Shown here piece by piece: positions 9,396-18,386 of a DNA stretch of 36,617 nt. The position numbers and the translations under genes are program-made. Location: NCBI GenBank assembly GCA_938003745.1, contig CALKXS010000014.1:1-36617 (forward strand), written 5' to 3'. The DNA is from an uncultured Algibacter sp. Its GTDB lineage: Bacteria > Bacteroidota > Bacteroidia > Flavobacteriales > Flavobacteriaceae. Numbering within the stretch: the stretch's first letter is position 1; each line of letters begins with the position of its first letter. Under the pieces are notes generated by a model, which was not told the DNA's origin, searched no databases, and saw only the letters and a program-made list of their open reading frames with translations.

Positions 9396-10442
9396 TTATA
9401 AATTATAGCTAAGCAAATTTTTACCTCTACTCAACTTATTAACTTTTATAGTATAAGACACAATAATGTCGTTAGCAATTTTCAAGTTTAAATCATAGAT
9501 TCCTCTTCTTTTAAAATGATATTGAAATTCCAAAATTCCATTTTTATAACTATAATTTTCAGATGTAGTTACATGATAACTTTGACCATTACTTAAAACA
9601 ACTTCAAAATCTTGAATCTGACTTTCTTTAGAAACTCTTAATTTAAAAACAATACTTTCATCCTTAGAAATTTCAGTTTTAAGCCTTTCTGGAACTATTG
9701 GAAGAATATTGTGTTTAAGCCTTTTACCGTAAATCAATGGCGCTTTCACATAGTCGTCTATATTTATTTGTTGCTTTAAAAGTGTCCATTTATAATCTAA
9801 AGGATAATGACTTTTAATAAACAACTCTGGATTGACTAAAAAATATCTATCGTTATAGTTTTTAATAAATCTATTCTCGTTAACAAAGAAAAAACCGCTT
9901 GCTAAAGTGGCATCAACCAGATACCATTTATTATTTAATTCTACAGCATTCCATGAATGATTAGGAATATCAATTTTATTTACATTTGTATTTATAGTTC
10001 TACTATAACCATTAACAACTTCACATTTTATATTCGCTAAAGCGCAAAGTTCTTTTAACAAATAAGCATAACCAGAACAAATCGTTTTTTTATCCTTTAG
10101 CAACTTTTTATACATTTTAGATTGCATCTCTTCATTCCATTTCATAAAAGAAATATTATCACTTTTATACTTTTTTCGAGTACGTATTGTTTTCTCTCCA
10201 AAATAATGATCAGCTTCAATATTTGTGCAAACCCATTTATAAATGGATCTAAACTTCTCTACTTCTGTATCTAAATTACTGGTTAGATTATATACTAAAA
10301 CGGGTAAATTATTTAAAGTATTATTATTGTAGTTATTAGCAATACTATCAGCTCTTTTAAAGTCAGACTTATAAAAATCTAACGGTTGCCCATTTAAAAT
10401 CAAGCAAAAAAACAAAGTGAATATTAATGAAAATAATCTCAT
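9396..10442 (-). CDS. Secreted transglutaminase-like cysteine protease-fold protein
   Basis: The 348-residue protein has a signal peptide (MRLFSLIFTLFFCLILNGQ) and a transglutaminase-like core in which the catalytic triad is visible: Cys122 (KTICSGYAYLL), His162 (NHSWNAV) and Asp177 (WYLVDATLASG). Such proteins act as proteases or amidases outside the cytoplasm in Bacteroidota. A C-terminal beta-rich region (about 255-348) lacks recognisable motifs. Its start codon abuts the stop of the gene upstream (TAA immediately followed by ATG), so the two are co-transcribed and perhaps translationally coupled. Confidence 0.85.
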   Translation of the reverse strand: MRLFSLIFTLFFCLILNGQPLDFYKSDFKRADSIANNYNNNTLNNLPVLVYNLTSNLDTEVEKFRSIYKWVCTNIEADHYFGEKTIRTRKKYKSDNISFMKWNEEMQSKMYKKLLKDKKTICSGYAYLLKELCALANIKCEVVNGYSRTINTNVNKIDIPNHSWNAVELNNKWYLVDATLASGFFFVNENRFIKNYNDRYFLVNPELFIKSHYPLDYKWTLLKQQINIDDYVKAPLIYGKRLKHNILPIVPERLKTEISKDESIVFKLRVSKESQIQDFEVVLSNGQSYHVTTSENYSYKNGILEFQYHFKRRGIYDLNLKIANDIIVSYTIKVNKLSRGKNLLSYNL

Positions 10443-11162
10443 TTAAAATATATTTTTAAATTTCTGCCATAACGAACGCTTACTCTTATATGCGTCATTA
10501 ACAGCTACCTCACCCATCAAAACACAAGAAACATCTTCTTTCATATCAATAGTCAATATGGCATTTAATTTAGTTTGCTCTTTTTTTATTTTAATTTCCT
10601 GAGTTACATATCCTAAGTAGCTTATCTGTAAAATATCGCCTTCCTTTACCCTTTGCGGAAATTCAAACTCTCCATCAAAATCTGTAGCTGTTCCAATACT
10701 TGTTCCTTTAAGTATAATATTAACCCCAGGTAATGGGTGTGCTCCATCTGATATTATGCCTTTTAGAAAACTGTCCTGTTCTTTCTCTCGAGAAATATTA
10801 TTTATCTTCACTTTCTTATCTTGATCTACAATTCCTATTGGATTACCTTTTTGTGCTTAAATATTATGAAGTGATGTCAATGTAAAAACTGTCAATGCAG
10901 CTACTCTCAAAAATTTAAAACTTACAGGTGAGTTATTAGATTCTTTCATTTTATAAGTTTTAAGTTGCGATTCTTTAAAATAACCACAAGTTTTTCCTTT
11001 TTTATTTTTAAAATACTGTATAAGTGCTTTATCACTCATCTTTCTAAAATCAATAACATCCTTTTTACAGCTCACACAAAATCCGCCAGATTTAGTAATC
11101 TTAAAATTTTCAAATTTTTCTGTACAAGGTTTCTTAATGCTAATCTTTAAATTTTTCTCCAT
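10443..11162 (-). pseudogene. Carboxypeptidase-regulatory-like domain protein split by an in-frame stop
   Basis: Two open segments lie in the same frame, separated by one TAA (10857-10859). The first, from ATG 11162, has a Cys-containing N-terminal domain (GGFCVSCKKDVIDFRKMSD, then KKGKTCGYF) and a hydrophobic segment VAALTVFTLTSLHNI. After the stop come AQKGNPIGIVDQDKK and a CarboxypepD_reg-like beta domain (GVNIILKGTSIGTATDFDGE). The whole has the layout I recall for intact flavobacterial proteins of about 240 residues. A C-to-T change creating TAA from CAA would explain it, giving HNIQAQ. The second half could restart at GTG 10811. Confidence 0.7.
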
Positions 11163-11289
11163 AATATTTGTGTTTATACATCAAATCTATAAATACAATA
11201 GAACAGAGATTATCTAGTTTTAGTAAACGCCTCTTTTAGATGAGTTAAAATGGTCTTTTGGTGAGTTTATAAACTTATTATAGCAAAAA

Positions 11290-11307
11290 AATCCCCAAAA
11301 GGGGATT
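11290..11307 (-). terminator. Rho-independent terminator of the porin gene
   Basis: On the minus strand AATCCCC-TTTT-GGGGATT is followed by a T-run (A-run 11284-11290 on plus). It lies about 50 bp past the stop of the porin gene at 11359. Confidence 0.85.
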
Positions 11308-11358
11308 CTTTTCACTAAAACATTTGATTAAAATTAGTCACTTTAAATAAAAGTATTT

Positions 11359-12639
11359 TTATTTTTTAGTTCCATTTAAGAACTTAGGTTTAATAACTAA
11401 CATAGCCCATCCCCAGTTTTGAGAACCAGCTGCTGCATCTTCAGTAATGCCTTTTAACTCATACATACCGTCTGTTGCAAACATTTGAGAATACCCAAGT
11501 ACTAATGCGTACCCTTTGAAGGCTTTCTTGTAAACTAAATCGATTTCTGTTCCTAAAGATTTTTCACCGCTTGGTAAGTCTTGCTCTCCACTAAAGTTTA
11601 ATGCTTTTACTAATAAGCTAGACGTTTCATTTAATTTGAAGTTTGCACTCACGTGAACATCAAATAAACCTACTGAATTTACATGGTTACCTACGTAGAA
11701 ATAATCCATAAATCCGTTAAATTTATGATTTGTACCGTATAATGGAAAGAAAGCTCCTGTTTCACCTGGTCCTGCATCGTTACCGCTAATGATTTCAAAA
11801 CCAGCACCTAAACCAACTTTGTCTGTAGCTTTATAAGTAAGGTCTAATCCTAATAAATGAGCTCCTTTAACATCTACTTCACCTTGCCTTTTTCCTGTTT
11901 GGATAAACGCATTTGCTGCCAATCCAAATTTACCAGCTTTATAATCTAAGTGTGTTCCAATAGTTTGTAAATTACTTACACCATCTGGTGCACTTGTAGT
12001 ATCAAATTTTTGAAATCCGTTATTCAATAGCAATAAACTACCAGAAAAATTTTCCCAAGCTTGCTTTAAATACAACATTTGCATAGTCTTATAAGAAAAG
12101 AATCCTGTAGTATTATATCCTGTTCCTGTAGATATAAATCCTGTTGGGTGAGAATAATCTTGATTAAATGCAAACGCAGCATCTAGAACAAACTTATTTT
12201 TCTTATACTTAAGTAAAGCCGCATCATGATTACGCCCTTGTTGTGCCCAGTCTAGACCTCCAAGTATACGTTGATCATCATAAGATAATACCTGACGACC
12301 TAATTTTGTAGACCATCCTTCACCTAAATTAATTTCTGCCCATGCTTCAAAAACGGCAAACGAATTATTTTGATCATAAGGTAAAATTTGTCTGTTTTCT
12401 CCCCAAACCATAATATCTTGGAAACTCACATAAAACTTAAAGGCATCTGTAGCATACCCAGCATTTAATCTTACTCGTGTTGAGATACCAAAACCAGCAT
12501 CGGCATCATCTGCGATAAGACTACCAAATCCGTTTCTATACTCTGTTCTTGGTCTAAACTCTCCATCTAATGTAAATTGTGCTTGTGCAAATTGAACTAT
12601 CAATGCAATTAGCCCTAATATTACGTATTGCTTTTTCAT
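11359..12639 (-). CDS. Alginate-export-like outer membrane beta-barrel porin
   Basis: The 426-residue protein starts with a signal peptide (MKKQYVILGLIALIVQFAQA) and is then a continuous series of amphipathic beta strands. It contains the segments FRPRTEYRNG, STRVRLNAGY, FQDIMVWGE and WSTKLGRQVLSYDDQRILGG, which are typical of the alginate_exp/OprE-like barrel family in Bacteroidota. It ends in a short lysine-rich tail. It follows nrtD after 135 bp and has its own terminator. The position suggests that it admits nitrate or nitrite across the outer membrane, which is inference; the family itself covers many substrates. Confidence 0.8.
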   Translation of the reverse strand: MKKQYVILGLIALIVQFAQAQFTLDGEFRPRTEYRNGFGSLIADDADAGFGISTRVRLNAGYATDAFKFYVSFQDIMVWGENRQILPYDQNNSFAVFEAWAEINLGEGWSTKLGRQVLSYDDQRILGGLDWAQQGRNHDAALLKYKKNKFVLDAAFAFNQDYSHPTGFISTGTGYNTTGFFSYKTMQMLYLKQAWENFSGSLLLLNNGFQKFDTTSAPDGVSNLQTIGTHLDYKAGKFGLAANAFIQTGKRQGEVDVKGAHLLGLDLTYKATDKVGLGAGFEIISGNDAGPGETGAFFPLYGTNHKFNGFMDYFYVGNHVNSVGLFDVHVSANFKLNETSSLLVKALNFSGEQDLPSGEKSLGTEIDLVYKKAFKGYALVLGYSQMFATDGMYELKGITEDAAAGSQNWGWAMLVIKPKFLNGTKK

Positions 12640-12774
12640 ACTCTTTGTTTTAAAATTTATTTTATAATTGTTGTTAGTTTAATTTTTTATTGTTGCATAT
12701 ATAGAGTTGGATATATTTTTAGTTTATGATAATTCTCATGTTATCATCTGTTTTTTTTCCAACTTTATTCACTT

Positions 12775-13605
12775 TTAATGCTCTAAAAAGTCTATTAAAT
12801 GTTTTCTGTAGTTATAATAATCGTCATGTTCTAATACTGATTTTCGAGTTCTTGGTCTTTCAAAATCAATATTTAAAACATCACCAATTTTTGCTCTTGG
12901 CCCGCTAGTCATCATCACTACACGGTCTGCTAAAAAAATAGCCTCATCCACATCATGAGTAATCATAACTGCTGTAATTTTTTCTTTATTCCAAATTTCA
13001 ATTAAAATATCTTGTAGTTCGCCTCGTGTTAAAGAATCTAACATTCCAAAAGGTTCGTCTAGTAATAATACTTTAGGTTTTATAGCAAAGGCTCTAGCAA
13101 TACCAACACGCTGTTGCATCCCTTGAGAAAGTTCTGAAGCTCGTTTATGAAAAGCGTCCTCCAACCCTACTTTTTGTAAATAATACTTCGCAATATCATT
13201 ACGTTGTGCTTTTGTAGCATCAGGAAATACTTGATTTACCCCTAATAACACGTTTTGTAAAGCTGTCATCCACGGCATTAAACTCGGCGCTTGAAAAATA
13301 ACACCTCTATCAGGTCCAGGGCCTTTAATGTTTTTTCCTAAAACCGATATATGTCCTCCTGAAATCTCGTTCAGCCCTGCAATCATAGAAAGCATCGTTG
13401 TTTTACCACAACCAGAATGTCCAATAATGGTAACAAATTCCTCCTTCTTTATTTGAAGATTCAAATCCTCAAGAACCACATAATCTCCTTTAGGTGTTGG
13501 GTAAACCTTCTTTAGTTTTTTTAAATCCAGCATCACATCATTGGAGTGAAACGTTGTGTCTCCTGTAAGAGTCTCAGCTTTTGGTTTTTCTATTATAGTA
13601 CTCAT
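12775..13605 (-). CDS. nrtD: Nitrate/nitrite ABC transporter ATP-binding protein (NrtD-like)
   Basis: A 276-residue ABC ATPase of the nitrate/sulfonate/taurine class. Walker A GHSGCGKTT, Q-loop FQAPSLMPWMT, signature LSQGMQQRVGIARA, Walker B VLLLDEPFGMLD and H-loop MITHDVDEA are all present in order. It starts 14 bp after the stop of the preceding ATPase gene, so the two are translated from one mRNA and likely form the ATPase heterodimer, as in cyanobacterial NrtCD. It is the shorter of the two and lacks extra domains. Confidence 0.9.
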   Translation of the reverse strand: MSTIIEKPKAETLTGDTTFHSNDVMLDLKKLKKVYPTPKGDYVVLEDLNLQIKKEEFVTIIGHSGCGKTTMLSMIAGLNEISGGHISVLGKNIKGPGPDRGVIFQAPSLMPWMTALQNVLLGVNQVFPDATKAQRNDIAKYYLQKVGLEDAFHKRASELSQGMQQRVGIARAFAIKPKVLLLDEPFGMLDSLTRGELQDILIEIWNKEKITAVMITHDVDEAIFLADRVVMMTSGPRAKIGDVLNIDFERPRTRKSVLEHDDYYNYRKHLIDFLEH

Positions 13606-13619
13606 CAGGTTTTCTTATT

Positions 13620-14465
13620 TTAAAATTGGTTAACAAAATCCTTTGGTGTTAAATCTGGTAAAACAATTGGAGTGCTTGCCTCCGCCTTACGTTCATTACC
13701 TATATCCATTAAATACTCAATAATAGCATTTCTGGTATCCTTATAATTTTGGTTATCGTTCATTTCCGTTTTATCCCTTGGGCGCTCAATATCAATTTTA
13801 AACTCAGGTCCTAAAGTTGCGTTTGGTCCAGGGCGTAACGGTATAATTCTGTCTGCCATATAAATACCCTCATCCACATCATTGGTAATTAATAAAGCGG
13901 TGCGTTTATCTTGCCCCCAAATATTTAAGATTTCATCTTGAAGATTACCACGTGTTAAAGCATCAAGTGCACCAAGTGGTTCGTCCATAATAATCATTTC
14001 GGGTTTCATAGCTAAAGCTCTAGCCACGGCTACACGCTGTCTCATACCTCCAGATAACTCTTTAGGGCGTTTGTTAATCGCAGGCGTTAAACTCACCATT
14101 TCTACATAATTGGCAACAATCTCGTTTAGCACCTTCTTACTTTTCTTTGGAAATGCTTCTTTCACTGCCATAAACACATTCTGCCCAACAGTAAGCCAAG
14201 GTAAAAGTGAATAATTTTGAAAAATCACACCACGCTCATGACCCGTTCCAGCAACAGGTTCACCTTTAAACAAAACCTCACCTTTAGTCGGTTCAATTAA
14301 ACCATTTATTAAGTTTACTAACGTGGTCTTTCCACTACCCGTAAACCCAACAATAGCAACAAACTCACCCTCTTCAATCGATAAATTTATATTCGATAAC
14401 ACTTCAGTTTCGTTATCCCCTTGTCCGTAGATTTTATATATATTATTTAATTCTAAGTATGCCAT
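13620..14465 (-). CDS. nrtC: Nitrate/nitrite ABC transporter ATP-binding protein (NrtC-like)
   Basis: An ABC ATPase with Walker [11 protein letters not shown]-loop [11 protein letters not shown], signature [14 protein letters not shown], Walker [13 protein letters not shown] and a diverged H-loop (LITNDVDEG, Asn in place of the usual His). I use ATG 14465 (MAYLELNN) because homologues begin there; the 14 upstream codons, starting at TTG, are low-complexity. It is 281 residues and lacks the C-terminal NrtA-like domain of cyanobacterial NrtC. The missing H-loop His suggests that one ATP site of the NrtCD pair is catalytically weak; that is inference. Confidence 0.88.
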   Translation of the reverse strand: MAYLELNNIYKIYGQGDNETEVLSNINLSIEEGEFVAIVGFTGSGKTTLVNLINGLIEPTKGEVLFKGEPVAGTGHERGVIFQNYSLLPWLTVGQNVFMAVKEAFPKKSKKVLNEIVANYVEMVSLTPAINKRPKELSGGMRQRVAVARALAMKPEMIIMDEPLGALDALTRGNLQDEILNIWGQDKRTALLITNDVDEGIYMADRIIPLRPGPNATLGPEFKIDIERPRDKTEMNDNQNYKDTRNAIIEYLMDIGNERKAEASTPIVLPDLTPKDFVNQF

Positions 14466-14785
14466 TCTACTAATGTTTATTCGTTTATCGTTTAGTTGTT
14501 TAGCCAATCTTTACGGCTATACAATTCAACTCTATTTTTATTTGAGCGTTACCACAAGGGTCGGGCTTTACGTTACAAGTCCTCGCTCCGTACCTCCGCT
14601 GTGGGCTTTCCTCTGCAATCCCTAACGCTGGACGGTCTTCAATATTCAGTTTGCAGTAATCAGTCTTTAGTAAGTGTTTAGTAAATTTAATACCGTTACT
14701 CTCCAATTACACGTATAAACAGTTCAACAAAACTTATCCCTAATGCCTTTTCAACTACTTTAAACTCACGACTTACAGCTCCAAC
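14466..14785. other. 320-bp spacer inside the nrt operon containing a dispersed repeat
   Basis: No credible gene was found. The segment separates nrtB from nrtC, unlike the 14-bp spacing between nrtC and nrtD. It holds a repeat (14544-14628) shared with 18228-18381, a run of CTAAA/CAATA-rich low-complexity sequence, and a degenerate TTTAGTAA-like tandem near 14660-14690. A 68-codon minus frame through the repeat has no family resemblance and is best ignored. Confidence 0.7.
14544..14628 (+). repeat. Dispersed repeat, copy A (within the nrt operon)
   Basis: It starts GAGCGTTACCACAAGGGTCG and ends GCAATCCCTAACGC. The copy at 18228-18381, in the opposite orientation, shares both ends (GGGCGTTACC... 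and ...GCAATCCCTAACGC) and a GTCGGG...GGCTTTCC motif, with a longer and different centre. This is an interspersed non-coding element rather than part of the operon. Confidence 0.75.
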
Positions 14786-15892
14786 CTATATCGCATCTGT
14801 TTTATCAAAAGACACCGCGTTTTGTATGGTTAACATCAATCGGTCTAACAAAAAACCTATAATTCCAATAACAAACATGGCAACAATAATTTTTGCATTC
14901 GAATCGTTTGCACCATTCTGGAATTCCTCCCAAACAAATAATCCTAAACCTGGACTTTGTGCCAATAACTCAATAGCAATTAAAACCATCCACGCTACAG
15001 ATAAGGTTATTTTTAACCCCGTAAAAATTAATGGTAAAGACGATGGCAATACCACCTTAAATATTTTCTGAAAATTACCAAGCTTCAATACTTCAGCTAC
15101 ATTAATATAATCTTTATCTACACTAGACACTCCCATTGCCGTATTAACCAAAGTAGCCCACATAGAACATAAACCCACACTTATAAACGAAATAGTAAAC
15201 GAACTATCTTCATTAGAATCTATCAATAATGTTTTCACAATCATAAATACTAACAAGTACCAAACCACTGGAGAAACAGGTTTAAAAATTTGAATAAACC
15301 AATTAAAAGCACTCTTTAACGTCGGACTCAATCCTATAAAAATTCCTAAAGGCACAGCGATTAATAAGGCTAATAAAAACCCTGCAAATACAGTTTGTAA
15401 ACTTCTAAAAATCTGATCTACAAAAGATGGACGCCCCGTATACGTAATAGCCGCTTTCCCCTCTTCAACACGTTTAGCATTTAATGCTGCCGTTTTTTCT
15501 TTAAAGGCCGCTTTATCTGCCCTAATAATATTATGATCTTTTAATAAAGACTTATAAGACGCCCAAACTTGAGACGGCGACGGCAAAGTATTTGGCTGAC
15601 AAGTAGAATCGTCAGATGCTATACAAGCATCTAGTTTATCTGCTTCAACTTGCCCTTGCTCATTAAGTGCTTTCTCAATTTTAAATTCGGCTTCAATATT
15701 ATATAAAGCCTTAGCTCCCAAATGCCATAACCCTATAAATAATAATATAGATGCTAAAGGCACAATAACTTTACGTAAAACGTTTTTTAATTCTGTTTTA
15801 TCTAATTTTCCAGTAAATAAGTCAGATAGTGTTTTAAAAATACCTAACCCCATAAACTTGGTTACTTTTCCTAATGTTATACTTGCTTTCAT
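14786..15892 (-). CDS. nrtB: Nitrate ABC transporter permease (NrtB-like)
   Basis: The inner-membrane permease of the nitrate importer, BPD_transp_1 family. It has one N-terminal membrane segment (about 44-62). Next comes an unusually long polar region (about 65-160) with a CIASDDSTC cysteine pair, then the permease core with several hydrophobic helices. The core carries the EAA-type loop (YINVAEVLKLGNFQKIFKVVLPSSLPLIFTGL, abridged to its key residues E, G, P). At 368 residues it is longer than cyanobacterial NrtB (about 280) because of the periplasmic insertion. It follows nrtA after 77 bp with an intervening hairpin, and is separated from nrtC by a repeat-bearing spacer. Confidence 0.88.
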   Translation of the reverse strand: MKASITLGKVTKFMGLGIFKTLSDLFTGKLDKTELKNVLRKVIVPLASILLFIGLWHLGAKALYNIEAEFKIEKALNEQGQVEADKLDACIASDDSTCQPNTLPSPSQVWASYKSLLKDHNIIRADKAAFKEKTAALNAKRVEEGKAAITYTGRPSFVDQIFRSLQTVFAGFLLALLIAVPLGIFIGLSPTLKSAFNWFIQIFKPVSPVVWYLLVFMIVKTLLIDSNEDSSFTISFISVGLCSMWATLVNTAMGVSSVDKDYINVAEVLKLGNFQKIFKVVLPSSLPLIFTGLKITLSVAWMVLIAIELLAQSPGLGLFVWEEFQNGANDSNAKIIVAMFVIGIIGFLLDRLMLTIQNAVSFDKTDAI

Positions 15893-15912
15893 CGTTAAAT
15901 GTGTTTTTTAAA

Positions 15913-15945
15913 AGACTGCCTTAAATTTGGAGATTAAGACAGTCT
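15913..15945 (-). terminator. Intercistronic stem-loop between nrtA and nrtB
   Basis: The arms AGACTGCCTTAA and TTAAGACAGTCT pair with one mismatch around a 9-nt loop. On the minus strand the stem is followed by TTTTAAAAAAC, a weak T-run. It probably acts as a partial terminator or 3' stabiliser. This would let the binding protein be made in excess over the permease, as in many ABC operons. Confidence 0.6.
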
Positions 15946-15969
15946 AACTGTAATAATAGTAGGTAGTTG

Positions 15970-17358
15970 TTATTTATCTTTATTTCCTATAGAGAAACTG
16001 TTAATGTATCCTATCGGATCTTTAGCATCAAACGTAGTACCATCAATAAAGTCTGCCGTTGCTGTTTTGTAACCATCTGTTGTTGGTACATCGCTCGCAG
16101 GAATATTTCCTTCTGCAACTAATAAATCTGCTGCTTTTTTCCAGATATCTGGTCTGTAAATATCTTTAATCGTGTTGGCATACCAATCTGCTTGTTTAGC
16201 TTCAGGAATTTGTCCCCATCTACGCATTTGTGTTAAGAACCAAATACCATCAGAGTAAAACGGATATGTTGCATTGTACTTGTAGAATACATTAAAGTCT
16301 GGCATCTCACGTTTATCACCTTTTTCAAATTCAAACGTACCTGTCATAGAATTAGCTAATACTGCTTCTGGCGCTCCAACATATTGAGACATCGCTAATA
16401 TTTTTACTGCTTCAGCTCTGTTACTTGGTTCATCTAGCCATTTACCAGCTCTAATTAAAGCTTTAGTTACTGCTATAGCTGTATTAGGGTTTTCTTCAAC
16501 AAATTTCTTTGTCATTACAAATACCTTTTCTGGGTTGTTTTTCCAGATGTCGTAGTTTGTAGTTACTGGTACTCCAATACCTTTAAATACCGCTTGTTGG
16601 TTCCATGGTTCTCCTACGCAATATCCATAAATAGTACCTGCTTCAAGAGTTGCTGGCATTTGTGGTGGTGGCGTTACAGATAGTAAAACCTCGGCATCAA
16701 TTTGCCCTTGTACATTATCTGCGGTGTACATTCCTGGATGAATTCCCGCAGCTGCTAACCAATACCTTATTTCGTAGTTATGTGTAGATACTGGGAATAC
16801 CATACCCATTTTAAAGGCTTTACCAGAGTTTTTATACTCGGTAATTACAGGTTTTAAAGCGTCTGCTTTAATAGGATGTACTGGCTTTCCATCGGTTCCT
16901 TTTGGTACGTTTGGTTTCATTTTAGACCACACATTGTTAGAAACAGTAATACCGTTACCATTTAAGTCCATTGAGAATGGCGTTACCAAATCTGCTTGAC
17001 GCCCAAAACCAGCGCCTGCTGCAATAGGCTGACCTGCTAACATATGAGAACCATCTAATTGCCCATCTATAACACGGTCTAAAACATTTTTCCAGTTTGA
17101 TTGCGCTTCAACCGAAACAAATAATCCTTCATCTTCAAAAAATCCTTTTTCTTTAGCAATTGCTAAAGGTGCCATATCTGTTAATTTGATAAAACCAAAT
17201 GTTAATTGTGGTTTCTCAATATCTAATGTTTTTGTTTTTGATGTTTTTTTTGCAACTGCATCTGTTGTTACAGCCTTCTTTTTATCGCCTCCTCCACAAG
17301 AGAATAGTAGCATTGAAAAAGAAAACAGTAATGATGCTTTAGTAATTAATGATTTCAT
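15970..17358 (-). CDS. nrtA: Nitrate-binding lipoprotein (NrtA-like)
   Basis: The solute-binding protein of the importer, NrtA/CmpA family, 462 residues. A lipoprotein signal ([21 protein letters not shown], lipobox Cys21) anchors it, followed by a Lys/Thr linker. The binding domain begins at [21 protein letters not shown] and includes [14 protein letters not shown] and [12 protein letters not shown], motifs I associate with the nitrate/bicarbonate binding branch. First gene of an nrtABCD operon. Upstream are a TATATTTG -7 element and a 16-bp dyad. Bicarbonate or cyanate cannot be excluded from sequence alone, but NarK and the Mo-cofactor genes nearby favour nitrate. Confidence 0.88.
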   Translation of the reverse strand: MKSLITKASLLFSFSMLLFSCGGGDKKKAVTTDAVAKKTSKTKTLDIEKPQLTFGFIKLTDMAPLAIAKEKGFFEDEGLFVSVEAQSNWKNVLDRVIDGQLDGSHMLAGQPIAAGAGFGRQADLVTPFSMDLNGNGITVSNNVWSKMKPNVPKGTDGKPVHPIKADALKPVITEYKNSGKAFKMGMVFPVSTHNYEIRYWLAAAGIHPGMYTADNVQGQIDAEVLLSVTPPPQMPATLEAGTIYGYCVGEPWNQQAVFKGIGVPVTTNYDIWKNNPEKVFVMTKKFVEENPNTAIAVTKALIRAGKWLDEPSNRAEAVKILAMSQYVGAPEAVLANSMTGTFEFEKGDKREMPDFNVFYKYNATYPFYSDGIWFLTQMRRWGQIPEAKQADWYANTIKDIYRPDIWKKAADLLVAEGNIPASDVPTTDGYKTATADFIDGTTFDAKDPIGYINSFSIGNKDK

Positions 17359-17381
17359 ATTAATAGTTTTAATTTATTTAC

Positions 17382-17413
17382 TAAGTAATAATACTTATTA
17401 TACCGCAAATATA
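17382..17413 (-). promoter_or_regulatory. nrtA promoter and TAAGTA-N4-TACTTA operator
   Basis: On the minus strand a Bacteroidota-type -7 element TATATTTG (17406-17413) lies just upstream of a dyad TAAGTATTATTACTTA (17382-17397), itself 24 bp before the nrtA ATG. The dyad therefore falls around or just after the expected start of transcription. No -33 TTG was found at normal spacing, which fits activator dependence. The same dyad occurs before narK and crp. Confidence 0.65.
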
Positions 17414-17728
17414 TAAGTAGACTTAAAGCTATTTTATGATAAACACCATGGAGAAACCTCTTTTTGAAACATGTATAAAACTGTTAAATGGCAGGTTTTG
17501 AAATAAAAATGTTGAATAACTGGCTTTTAAAAACATAAAAAACCATACGTAGGACTACGTAAATCTAGTAATCAATAAATATTTTCGAGGAGTATTATTT
17601 ATGTAAAATCAATCCTAAGCTACACTTAGTGGCATTACAGAAAGACAAACAAAAAACAGTTATATTATTTTTACAAAAAACTAAAGTATTACCTATTAAC
17701 AAAGCAAATCTTCGCGTTATCCTGTACT
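17414..17728. promoter_or_regulatory. nrtA upstream region with conserved block and TACGTA palindrome
   Basis: No gene was found here. Positions 17414-17497 continue a block that aligns without gaps to the narK upstream region (20710-20793), including AAAAAGAGGTTTC and ACATGTT read on the minus strand. Farther out, 17546-17561 is a perfect palindrome TACGTAGGACTACGTA. The remainder is AT-rich with nothing recognised. Confidence 0.6.
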
Positions 17729-18121
17729 CTATTCTATCCCAGGTTCAGCATATACAACATCATGAAACGTTGGGTAATTTTCGGTAATGCTTCCCGCACC
17801 TTTTTTATTAATTTTAAAAGTTACATCTTTTGTCGTTGTAAATAAAAGTACCGACCAAAACGATGTTTTAAGATGTGATTTTACAAATATGAAGGCTTCA
17901 TCTAGAGTAAGTACCTTTTCTTCATCTTCGGTATCTCTAGATTGGTAGCGTAGTTTCACTAAAACTTTAGCGTCTTTTTTGGCAGATATCGGTCTAACAA
18001 ATATATTTTTCAAGTTTGGCTTCCCAATGGTTTTTGCCATGGTTAATTTGGCAAAACGATCTTCTTGAATACTTTCCTTTAGTTGTTCCCAGAAAAGGGT
18101 AAAGACTTCTTGGTAGTACAT
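17729..18121 (-). CDS. Conserved hypothetical protein, 130 residues
   Basis: I do not recognise a named family with confidence. The product is a soluble, mixed-charge protein starting MYYQEVFTLFWEQLKESI. It contains FAKLTMAKTIGKPNLKNIFV, LVKLRYQSRDTEDEEKVL and SVLLFTTTKDVTFKINKKG. The pattern KLT...NI.VRP...YRxRDT...LFTTxKD resembles, from memory, the N-terminal region of a larger Bacteroidota SAM-dependent methyltransferase, here without the catalytic part. It lies between crp and nrtA in the same orientation. A TACTTTTG -7-like element is at 18157-18164, so it may have its own promoter. Confidence 0.7.
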   Translation of the reverse strand: MYYQEVFTLFWEQLKESIQEDRFAKLTMAKTIGKPNLKNIFVRPISAKKDAKVLVKLRYQSRDTEDEEKVLTLDEAFIFVKSHLKTSFWSVLLFTTTKDVTFKINKKGAGSITENYPTFHDVVYAEPGIE

Positions 18122-18227
18122 AATCTATAGATTAATAATCACTTGTTTTGAAGATTCAAAAGTAATATTAATCTTTTGAAAAAATGCAAAAGTTTTTGTT
18201 TTAAAACATAAGTTAGTAAATAGACCC

Positions 18228-18381
18228 GCGTTAGGGATTGCAATGGAAATCCTTTTTTAAACAAAGGAAACTTTATTAATGATTTAGAACTAAAAATTGA
18301 CAGATTGCCACGTCGTAAACTCCTCGCAATGACGTTTAAAAAAGATTGTATTGGAAAGCCAGACCCGACAGGGTAACGCCC
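18228..18381 (-). repeat. Dispersed repeat, copy B, with a nested REP-like half element
   Basis: On the minus strand it starts GGGCGTTACC and ends GCAATCCCTAACGC, matching copy A at 14544-14628. Inside it at 18302-18334 is a half-palindrome (CGTCATTGCGAGGAG on minus, ending GGCAATCT) of the family also inserted in mfd. It sits between crp and the hypothetical gene. The nesting suggests serial insertion or a composite repeat. Confidence 0.75.
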
Positions 18382-18386
18382 AAAAA

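Noticed and set aside
12640-12774. A separate promoter for the porin gene
   Set aside because: The 135-bp spacer has AT-rich sequence and a weak GATAA...TTATC dyad but no clear TAnnTTTG element, so I did not call one.
14500-14706. A 68-codon minus-strand frame between nrtB and nrtC
   Set aside because: It is made mostly of the dispersed repeat at 14544-14628 and has no family resemblance.
18129-18174. Inverted repeat AGATTAATA...TATTAATCT upstream of the 130-residue hypothetical gene
   Set aside because: The arms are 9 bp of A/T-rich sequence separated by 28 bp, which is easily met by chance in such DNA.
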